A DNA stretch of 8,217 bases from assembly GCA_031289625.1 (NCBI GenBank), contig JAITPB010000128.1:1-8217 (forward strand), given 5' to 3'. The stretch comes from Clostridiales bacterium (GTDB lineage Bacteria > Bacillota > Clostridia > Lachnospirales > WQUN01). A program made the position numbers and the translations under genes. Within the stretch, counting starts at the first letter, position 1. Every line of letters starts with the position of its first letter. Shown here piece by piece: positions 1-5,455 of this stretch. The notes beneath the pieces were generated by a model. That model searched no databases. It had not been told where the DNA came from and saw only the letters and a program-made list of their open reading frames with translations.

Positions 1-1491
1 CGGCTCGTCCAGGATCAGAACCTCCGGCGACATGGCCAGTACGCCGGCGATGGCGACGCGGCGTTTTTGCCCGCCGGACAGTTCAAAAGGCGATTTTTCA
101 AATAAACTTTTGTCGATGCCGGCGGCGGTCAGCGCCTGTTCCACGCGCCAGTTGACTTCATCTGGCGGCAGGCCCAAATTTTCCGGGCCGAAAGCCACGT
201 CTTTAAAAACAGTCATTTCAAAAAGCTGGTGCTCCGGATATTGAAAGACCAGCCCCACCTGCCGCCGGATGGATTTTAATTGGCTTTTATCTGTCGCCGG
301 GTCTTTGCCGTCGATCAGAAGACGGCCCGCGCTGGGCTTCAAAAGCGCGTTGAGATGCTGTATCAGTGTGGATTTTCCCGATCCGGTATGGCCTATCAGC
401 CCGATAAACTCTCCCTTGCGGACACGCAGATCTACCCTGTCCAGCGCTTTTTTTTCAAAAGCGGATCCGTGGTTGTAGATAAAAGTCAAGCGCTCGGCCA
501 CAATCAAATCGCCGTCTTTTGCCTGTTCGGTTTTCGGGGCCAAGACGATTGCCCCGGCGTCAGCCACACTGACCGCGTCAGCCGCACTGACCGCGTCAGC
601 CGCACTGACCGCGCCAGCCGCACTGACCGCGCCAGTTGCGCCAGCCGGATTGTTTGGTTTATACGCTTCGAGCGCTTCGGCCAATTCCTCCATGGTGATG
701 AGATCCTCCGGCAGATCCGCGCCCTCCGCGCGAAGCATCCGCGCCAGTTCCGCTGCTTGCGGCGCGTCTAGGCCGAGCGCCCGCAGCGTTTCCGCCTGGC
801 GGAACACCTCGCGCGGGCTGCCGTCCATGACAATCTTCCCCTGATCCATTACGGCGACGCGATCCGCCTGTGCCGCTTCTTCCATGTAATGCGTAATGAG
901 GATCACGGTAATCGCTTCCTCCCGGTTCAGCCGGATTACTGTATCGATTACTTCTTTGCGGCCCAGGGGATCCAGCATGGCCGTCGGCTCATCCAGGACA
1001 ATGCAGTCCGGCTTCATCGCGAGCACGCCCGCGATAGCGACGCGCTGCTTCTGCCCGCCGGAAAGGTTGTGCGGCGCGGACGTACGATAATCCTCCATAC
1101 GAACCGTTCGCAGCGCTTCCTCCACGCGACGCCGGATTTCTTTCGGCGCGACGCCTAAATTTTCCGGGCCGAACGCCACGTCTTCTTCCACCAGTGTGGC
1201 GATGATTTGATTGTCTGGGTTCTGAAAAACCATGCCCACGGTCTGCCGGACGTTCCATATATTTTCTTCTTTGCGCGTGTCATAGCCTTTGATCCAGACA
1301 GTGCCTTCCGTGGGCGTCAAAAGCGCGTTGAAATGTTTGGCTAAGGTTGACTTCCCAGAGCCGTTCCGCCCCAAAACCGCGACAAACTCGCCCTTTTTCA
1401 CATGGATGTCCACACCGTTTAGCGCGAGAACTTCTTCGTTATCCTCATCGGAGCGGATATATTGAAACGTCACCCCGCTGCTTTTAATCAT
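1..1491 (-). CDS. ecfA: Fused ECF transporter ATPase (EcfA1-EcfA2 in one chain), 3' end missing
   Basis: This encodes the ATP-hydrolysing part of an energy-coupling-factor importer, which works with EcfT and exchangeable S components to take up vitamins or metal ions at the cytoplasmic membrane. The frame is open without a stop from the ATG at 1491 to the window edge (497 codons), and two complete-looking ABC cores lie in one chain. Domain 1: Walker A GRNGSGKST (41-49), Q90, LSGGQ (143-147), Walker B with E168, H201. Domain 2: Walker A GHTGSGKST (367-375), Q417, LSGGQ (471-475), and Walker B LILDEP at the edge; its H-loop is off the window. Domain 1 has the EcfA1-like VFQNPDNQ stretch and the C-terminal region ending near residue 275. 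Domain 2 has the EcfA2-like VFQYPEHQLFE stretch. A linker at about 276-327 contains Ala/Val/Ser hexapeptide repeats. The start lies 7 bases after the ddl stop, with CAGGA ten bases upstream. Normally EcfA1 and EcfA2 are separate proteins. Family assignment is firm; the substrate is unknown. EcfT probably follows off the left edge (inference). Confidence 0.93.
   Translation of the reverse strand, partial: MIKSSGVTFQYIRSDEDNEEVLALNGVDIHVKKGEFVAVLGRNGSGKSTLAKHFNALLTPTEGTVWIKGYDTRKEENIWNVRQTVGMVFQNPDNQIIATLVEEDVAFGPENLGVAPKEIRRRVEEALRTVRMEDYRTSAPHNLSGGQKQRVAIAGVLAMKPDCIVLDEPTAMLDPLGRKEVIDTVIRLNREEAITVILITHYMEEAAQADRVAVMDQGKIVMDGSPREVFRQAETLRALGLDAPQAAELARMLRAEGADLPEDLITMEELAEALEAYKPNNPAGATGAVSAAGAVSAADAVSAADAVSVADAGAIVLAPKTEQAKDGDLIVAERLTFIYNHGSAFEKKALDRVDLRVRKGEFIGLIGHTGSGKSTLIQHLNALLKPSAGRLLIDGKDPATDKSQLKSIRRQVGLVFQYPEHQLFEMTVFKDVAFGPENLGLPPDEVNWRVEQALTAAGIDKSLFEKSPFELSGGQKRRVAIAGVLAMSPEVLILDEP
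559..630. repeat. 18-bp tandem repeat, four copies, coding for the EcfA inter-domain linker
   Basis: Four consecutive 18-base units (559-576, 577-594, 595-612, 613-630) of the form gtcagccgcactgaccgc differ at only one position each in the first and last copies. On the minus strand each encodes a hexapeptide like AVSAAD or AVSAAG, covering residues 288-311 of the fused ATPase. A decayed partial copy follows at 631-648. Near-identity at synonymous sites suggests recent expansion. The unit is a multiple of three, so copy number can change without breaking the frame. Confidence 0.95.
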
Positions 1492-1498
1492 GTCTGTA

Positions 1499-2455
1499 TC
1501 ATCCTGTCCGTAAGTCTGCGTGCCCATTTTTCAGCGCGTAATCAATCAAATGGTCCAAAAACGCCCCGAAATCCATGCCTATGCCCTGCGCCGCTTTGGG
1601 AATCAGGCTGTGCGCGGTAAGCCCCGGCAATGTGTTCATCTCCAGCACATAAACCTGTTCTTCTTTGACGATCATATCTACCCGGCCATACCCGCCGCAT
1701 TCCAATACCGTAAAAACTTTTTTGGCGATTTGCTCAATCATCATCCGCAAAAAATGCGGCAGACGCGAGAATGCGACGCTCGTCATTTCATTAAAATATT
1801 TGGCGTCATAATCATAAAAATCATTCGCGGCGCCGATGTCCAGCACGGCCAGCACTTCCAGCCCGTGTTCCGTCTCCAGGACGCCGCAGGTTACTTCCTG
1901 GCCGTCCAGATATTTTTCGATCAATATGTCGTCGTCCGAGAGCCGTATGCCGTCCGCCGCCTGGCGAAGCTCCTCCATATTTTTTACGATGCTGACGCCC
2001 ACGCTGGAGCCGCCTTTGTTCGGTTTGACCACCAGGGGAAATCCCAGCCGGAGCACGCGTTCCTCATATTCCGAAAGATTTTCGAAGCGGCGCACGAAAA
2101 CGCCGTCCGCCACCGGTATGTGAGCGGCGCGCAGGATGAGCTTGCTCATGGCTTTGTCCATGGAAATCGCGCTGCCCATGACGCCGCTGCCGGCATAAGG
2201 AATCTCCAGACACTCCAGGAGGCCCTGCACCGCGCCATTTTCCCCGATGCCGCCATGCAAGCCGCTGAGCACAATGTCCGGAGACGCTTCAATCAGCCGC
2301 TTCACCCACTCTTTGAACCCAGGAGAATTGATTTCAATGGGAATGATCTCATATTTTTCTGGATCGAGATTTTCGATGATCTGCCGGGAGGACATCAGCG
2401 AGACTTCGCGCTCTGGGGATATGCCTCCCATTAAAACGCCCACTTTTATTTTCAA
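1499..2455 (-). CDS. ddl: D-alanine--D-alanine ligase
   Basis: This ATP-grasp enzyme joins two D-alanines in the cytoplasm to make the dipeptide that ends the peptidoglycan stem. Its 318 residues match the usual length of the family. The N-terminal motif GGISPEREVSL (10-20) holds E15, which binds the first D-Ala. HGGIGENGAVQGLLE (67-81) and YAGSGVMGSAISMDKAMSK (87-105) are typical. KPNKGGSSVGVS (144-155) is the ATP-grasp region with S150/S151. The loop YDYDAKY (214-220) carries Tyr216, the residue expected for D-Ala-D-Ala specificity rather than the His of VanA-type D-Ala-D-Lac ligases. R258, D260, E272, N274 and S283 (LEMNTLPGLTAHS) supply the Mg and substrate contacts. The start is TTG at 2455, chosen because GAGGAG lies nine bases upstream; the next ATG (codon 9) would cut off the first beta strand. 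It begins 27 bases after the solute-binding gene and ends 7 bases before the ATPase. Confidence 0.96.
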   Translation of the reverse strand: MKIKVGVLMGGISPEREVSLMSSRQIIENLDPEKYEIIPIEINSPGFKEWVKRLIEASPDIVLSGLHGGIGENGAVQGLLECLEIPYAGSGVMGSAISMDKAMSKLILRAAHIPVADGVFVRRFENLSEYEERVLRLGFPLVVKPNKGGSSVGVSIVKNMEELRQAADGIRLSDDDILIEKYLDGQEVTCGVLETEHGLEVLAVLDIGAANDFYDYDAKYFNEMTSVAFSRLPHFLRMMIEQIAKKVFTVLECGGYGRVDMIVKEEQVYVLEMNTLPGLTAHSLIPKAAQGIGMDFGAFLDHLIDYALKNGHADLRTG

Positions 2456-2464
2456 TACGAATCA

Positions 2465-2470
2465 CTCCTC
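2465..2470 (-). promoter_or_regulatory. Shine-Dalgarno site that fixes the ddl TTG start
   Basis: GAGGAG on the minus strand lies nine bases upstream of TTG at 2455-2453. There is no ATG in frame until codon 9, which lies inside the conserved first strand, so this ribosome binding site decides the start. It has the same AGGAG-nine-TTG arrangement as the start proposed for polA. Confidence 0.8.
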
Positions 2471-2482
2471 ACGCCCCAATCC

Positions 2483-4102
2483 TCACGGCACGGCGATATA
2501 CCATTCGTTGATGTTGGCCAGAATATTGTTGAGAACCGGTTTCTTGGGGCCTTGCACTTTTTGATCGCAGAGCACGGCGGACTTGCGAAACGCCAAACTG
2601 ACGCAGGGCAAATCTTCCGCGATTTTTTGCTGTAGATCACTCATGGCTTTTTGATGGCCTGCAGGGCTGACAGCGGAAAAAGCGTTCGACAATAATAAAT
2701 CCATGACGTCGTCGTGATAGGAAAACAGATTGCCGGATCCAAACGCGAACGTCAAATCCGGGATAACCGAAAGATTCAAGCCGCCGACAAAAATATCAAA
2801 ATCTTTGCTTTCGATCTTGGCTGAGTATGTTTCAAAAGGCTGGATATCCGCTTCCGCGTTCACGCCCAAAGAGGTCAGGCTTTCTGCCAGCAGGTTCGCG
2901 ATTTTGACGCGCTCGGTATTTTCTGCATTGGCCAGCAGACGCAGGGACAGCGTTTTTCCTTCTGATCCGCCGCTGAAGCCCGCCTGTTTCAGCAGATCGC
3001 CAGCCTTCGTGAGGGAATATTCGTATTGCGTCACATTCGGATCATACAGCCAGGACGCGGGGTTGAGCGGAGAAACGGCCCGCTCCGCGTGCCCCAGGTA
3101 AACGCTTGTGATCCACTCCTCCGCGTCGACGGCATGGGCGACGGCCTGCCGGATGAGCCTGTCTTGCAAATCGCCATTGTTAAAATTGAAACCCAGAAAG
3201 TCATAGTAATTGGTGACGTACTCGTTGATATTGATCTCCCGGCTGTTCCGGTAGCGTCCCCAATCGGCGGCTTCCGCGGATATCACATCCACCAGCCTCT
3301 GATCAAACGCGCTGAATTCCGTTTCTTGATCCGGCGTGATGAATACCTCGATTGACGGTATGTACGGTTTTTTGCGATAAGAATCCGGGTTAAAATTTAA
3401 ACGCATCTCTCTTTGTTCCGTGTAAGAATCAAAGACATACAGGCCGTTGCCGACAGGCTTCATGCCTGTGCCGTTGGCGTTCCCCTGATAATAGTGTTCG
3501 GGAATCAGCGGAAAACAAAACTGATAGGCCGCGCCGCTGAAAGGCTGCCGAAATTGTATTTTGATTGTTTGGGCGTCTGTAATCACATATTGCGGGCTGA
3601 TATTGGCGGCGCAGCTTTTATATATGGATGTTTCCGGCGCGGCGCGCAGCGTGTTCAGCGAAAAAGCCACATCCTTCGTCGTCACAGACACGCCGTCGCT
3701 CCATTTTAAGCCGTCCCGCAAAACGACGCTGACGCTCATGCCATCGGCGGAAAAGGTAAAATTCGCCAGATTACCAATGGGTTTTAAAGACGTATCCAGC
3801 GTCATCATCGGCTCAAATAACAGTTTTAAAACAGCGTCCACTGTCGCGTCTTCATTGAGCAGAGGATTCAGAGTTTGAGGCGGCCGCATGGGAATCCGAA
3901 GCGTTCCGCCTGATCTGGGCTGAGGCGCTTCGGTCGGCTCTGGAGAAGGCGTTAAAATGGCAGGGGGAGGCGTAGGATCTTGTTCGGGGTCTATGATATT
4001 CAGACAGCCGGAGGGCAGCAGCGCGGCTGTCAAAAGCGCGGCGGCGGCCACGGCGATGGCCCGCGGTGATCGCTGCGGCGATCGCTGCGATGGTTTTTTC
4101 AT
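2483..4102 (-). CDS. Family-5 extracellular solute-binding lipoprotein (peptide/oligopeptide type)
   Basis: This is a secreted, lipid-anchored binding protein of the SBP_bac_5 family (OppA/DppA-like), which captures peptides or related solutes for an ABC importer. The 539 residues are a usual length. The N-terminus is basic (residues 1-14, with an SPQRSPR repeat), followed by an Ala/Leu-rich core (15-29) and a lipobox-like LPSGC with Cys33 as the probable lipidation site; Pro at -3 is not ideal. A Pro/Glu/Thr-rich spacer (about 38-64) precedes the mature fold, which starts GGTLRIPMRPPQTLNPLL (65-82). KWSDGVSVTTKDVAFSLNTL is the family signature region. The start is supported by GAGGAG six bases upstream. 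No permease or ATPase genes of an Opp system are adjacent, so its transporter partner is elsewhere or it acts alone. Its place between a lytic transglycosylase and Ddl suggests cell-wall peptides as ligands, but that is inference. The family call is secure; the ligand is unknown. Confidence 0.92.
   Translation of the reverse strand: MKKPSQRSPQRSPRAIAVAAAALLTAALLPSGCLNIIDPEQDPTPPPAILTPSPEPTEAPQPRSGGTLRIPMRPPQTLNPLLNEDATVDAVLKLLFEPMMTLDTSLKPIGNLANFTFSADGMSVSVVLRDGLKWSDGVSVTTKDVAFSLNTLRAAPETSIYKSCAANISPQYVITDAQTIKIQFRQPFSGAAYQFCFPLIPEHYYQGNANGTGMKPVGNGLYVFDSYTEQREMRLNFNPDSYRKKPYIPSIEVFITPDQETEFSAFDQRLVDVISAEAADWGRYRNSREININEYVTNYYDFLGFNFNNGDLQDRLIRQAVAHAVDAEEWITSVYLGHAERAVSPLNPASWLYDPNVTQYEYSLTKAGDLLKQAGFSGGSEGKTLSLRLLANAENTERVKIANLLAESLTSLGVNAEADIQPFETYSAKIESKDFDIFVGGLNLSVIPDLTFAFGSGNLFSYHDDVMDLLLSNAFSAVSPAGHQKAMSDLQQKIAEDLPCVSLAFRKSAVLCDQKVQGPKKPVLNNILANINEWYIAVP
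4064..4087. repeat. 12-bp tandem duplication in the lipoprotein signal peptide
   Basis: Two adjacent 12-base units, cggtgatcgctg (4064-4075) and cggcgatcgctg (4076-4087), differ at one base. On the minus strand they encode QRSP twice, within the basic n-region of the signal peptide (residues 6-13). The duplication adds positive charge ahead of the hydrophobic core and keeps frame. Confidence 0.85.
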
Positions 4103-4108
4103 AAATAT

Positions 4109-4114
4109 CTCCTC
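4109..4114 (-). promoter_or_regulatory. Strong Shine-Dalgarno site of the solute-binding gene
   Basis: GAGGAG on the minus strand lies six bases upstream of the ATG at 4102. It is the strongest ribosome binding site in the window. This would suit a lipoprotein made in larger amounts than its neighbours from a shared transcript (inference). Confidence 0.8.
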
Positions 4115-4123
4115 GTCGGGTAT

Positions 4124-4156
4124 ATTGGCTATTGGCTTAAACTTGCGTTAAACTTG
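4124..4156. repeat. Short direct repeats in the transglycosylase/lipoprotein gap (7 bp and 11 bp units)
   Basis: attggct occurs twice in tandem (4124-4130, 4131-4137), and ttaaacttg occurs at 4137-4145 and again at 4148-4156, an 11-base period. The second pair spans the transglycosylase stop codon (4148-4150), so the gene's last bases are copied just after it. These units are not multiples of three, unlike the repeats inside genes. No hairpin or terminator is seen in the 45-base gap. Confidence 0.75.
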
Positions 4157-4720
4157 AATAAACATCAGTATCATATCATAAATTTTTTGGTTCCATTGAA
4201 TGCGCTTGAGATAAACCCTGGTTTCAGGGAAAGGAATCGTTTCAAGCCGCTGGCCGTCGCTGGAATAGGCTTTGTTTTTTAGCCATTTGTCTACATTGCC
4301 GCTGCCCGCGTTGTAAGCGGCGGCGGCCAGGTTTCTGTCCTGGTTGTAATGGTTCAACAGCCAGGCCAGATACCCGCATCCAATCTGGATATTGACGGAC
4401 GGCTCAAATATCCTCTCATAACTGTAATCTGGCAGGTTGATTAACGGCGCGATCCAGTCGGCTGTTCCCCGCGTGACCTGCATCAGCCCGCTCGCGTCTT
4501 TATGAGAGCGCGCCGTCTCCCGAAACTTACTCTCCGCGTGTATGACGGCGCAGACAAACGAAGGCTCCAGGCCATACGCTTCGGCGTTTTTCCGGATGAT
4601 ATCCATATATTTCAGCGGATAGCGGAAACGGACGCAGACAACGAAAAAAACCGCTAGAAAGCCGCAGAAAAGGAAAATCAAAAATTTTTTTATCCCGCGC
4701 AAGCGAATCGTATAAAACAT
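4148..4720 (-). CDS. Membrane-anchored lytic transglycosylase (Slt-type, GH23)
   Basis: This enzyme cleaves the MurNAc-GlcNAc bond of peptidoglycan, leaving a 1,6-anhydro-MurNAc end, and acts outside the membrane. From the ATG at 4720 it is 190 residues. A single hydrophobic segment (about 12-30) after a basic start serves as membrane anchor or uncleaved signal, and the Slt catalytic domain fills about 36-180. The motifs are HAESKF with catalytic Glu63, SGLMQV (77-82), AAAAYNAGSGNV (132-143) and ETRVYLKRI (166-174), all diagnostic of the Slt family. It lacks the long superhelical domain of E. coli Slt70, as is usual for small Gram-positive members. An in-frame GTG at 4732, three bases after the coaE stop, would add four residues (MGCD). 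I prefer the ATG because a GGGG-rich stretch precedes it, though that site is weak. It is probably translated from the polA-coaE message. Confidence 0.92.
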   Translation of the reverse strand: MFYTIRLRGIKKFLIFLFCGFLAVFFVVCVRFRYPLKYMDIIRKNAEAYGLEPSFVCAVIHAESKFRETARSHKDASGLMQVTRGTADWIAPLINLPDYSYERIFEPSVNIQIGCGYLAWLLNHYNQDRNLAAAAYNAGSGNVDKWLKNKAYSSDGQRLETIPFPETRVYLKRIQWNQKIYDMILMFIQV

Positions 4721-4735
4721 GTCGCACCCCACAGG

Positions 4736-5455
4736 TTATCGCAGCGGCAGTTCGCGCAGCGCTGTTCGGATATTTTGTTCAAACAGCTGCGGCTCTCTCC
4801 CATTTTGAATGATCATGAATCTGCCGCCCAGCGCCGCCCGGACGCGCGCCGCAATTTCCTCTTCCGCCATTTGGTTTTGCAGACGCTGTCTCGCCTGTTC
4901 CTCCGAAATGCCGTCTCTCGCTTGAATACGCGCTAATTTCTTTTTAAGAGGCGCGGATATCAGCCAGACCCAATCGCATTGCTTATGCATGCCGGCTTCG
5001 GCAAGCAGCGGCGCGTTCCAGATAATAAAATCAAACCTATTTTTTCCGGGATTCTCCTGTACGGCCCGCGTCATGGCGTTGGCGCGGAGAATCACCTGCC
5101 TGTGAACGATTTCCTCCAGCCGCTTTAATTTTTCGCGATCGTGAAAAACAATGGCGCCCAATTTTTTGCGATCGATTTCGGAAAGGCTGGCCGTTTTGCC
5201 TTCCGATAAGATTGGTTCCAATAAGATTGGTTTCAATGAGATTGGTTCCGATACGATTGGTTTTGATAAAATCGCCCTGCCAAACAGGGCGGTGATCTCC
5301 TGATAAGCGGGCTGGCCGGGCCGGATGACCTCATGCGCCAGGGCGTCCATATCAATGTGAGCCCCGCCCGCTTCGGCCAAAATATCCGCCGCCGTGTTTT
5401 TGCCGCTACCAGAATTGCCCGTGAGCCCCAGGATGAACGGTTTACTTCGCGTCAT
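4736..5455 (-). CDS. coaE: Dephospho-CoA kinase
   Basis: CoaE catalyses the last step of CoA synthesis, ATP-dependent phosphorylation of the 3'-OH of dephospho-CoA, in the cytoplasm. From the ATG at 5455 it is 239 residues, longer than the roughly 200 usual for the family. Visible are the P-loop GLTGNSGSGKNT (10-21), IDMDALAHEVIRPG (34-47) with the conserved Asp pair, DRKKLGAIVF (95-104), WNAPLLAEAGM (146-156), and the C-terminal RDGISEEQARQRLQNQ stretch (180-195) with IIQNG. Two oddities stand out. The residue after the P-loop Lys19 is Asn20, where Ser or Thr normally binds Mg. A repeat-coded insertion of about 20 residues (63-82, LSKPI/VSEPI/SLKPI/LLEPI) sits just before DRKKLG. An ATG at 5473 would add six residues (MWAGHG). 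I prefer 5455 because the family usually begins a few residues before the P-loop. The gene overlaps the end of polA by 14 bases, which suggests translational coupling. Confidence 0.94.
   Translation of the reverse strand: MTRSKPFILGLTGNSGSGKNTAADILAEAGGAHIDMDALAHEVIRPGQPAYQEITALFGRAILSKPIVSEPISLKPILLEPILSEGKTASLSEIDRKKLGAIVFHDREKLKRLEEIVHRQVILRANAMTRAVQENPGKNRFDFIIWNAPLLAEAGMHKQCDWVWLISAPLKKKLARIQARDGISEEQARQRLQNQMAEEEIAARVRAALGGRFMIIQNGREPQLFEQNIRTALRELPLR
5210..5269. repeat. 15-bp tandem repeat, four copies, inside coaE
   Basis: Four 15-base units begin with gattggtt (5210-5224, 5225-5239, 5240-5254, 5255-5269), and a partial unit (ttccgataa) lies at 5201-5209. On the minus strand they encode LSKPI, VSEPI, SLKPI and LLEPI in turn, so Lys and Glu alternate before an invariant Pro-Ile. 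The copies have diverged more than those in the EcfA linker, which suggests an older expansion. The repeat accounts for most of the extra length of this CoaE. Confidence 0.95.

Noticed and set aside
541..700. Possible separate ecfA1 and ecfA2 genes with a stop and start between them
   Set aside because: Every triplet of the minus frame from 1491 to 1 was read and no stop codon occurs, so the two domains are in one frame.
280..771. A 163-codon plus-strand frame with a SRTDRV repeat opposite the EcfA linker
   Set aside because: The repeat is the antisense reading of the 18-base linker repeat. The minus frame is continuous and carries the ATPase motifs.
1836..1900. Possible VanA-type D-Ala-D-Lac ligase
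   Set aside because: The specificity loop carries Tyr in YDYDAKY rather than the His of D-Lac ligases, and no vanH or vanX neighbours are present.
1520..2434. A 304-codon open frame on the plus strand opposite ddl
   Set aside because: The minus strand encodes an unmistakable D-Ala-D-Ala ligase over the same bases. The plus translation has no recognisable motif and is an antisense shadow of codon bias.
2456..2482. Possible terminator or promoter between the lipoprotein and ddl
   Set aside because: The 27-base gap has the ddl ribosome binding site but no hairpin, T-tract or -35/-10 pair.
4070..4090. GCGATCGC palindrome resembling the cyanobacterial HIP1 element
   Set aside because: It occurs as part of the local 12-base duplication in the signal peptide. 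The gene content is Gram-positive, and no dense genome-wide iteration can be judged from one window.
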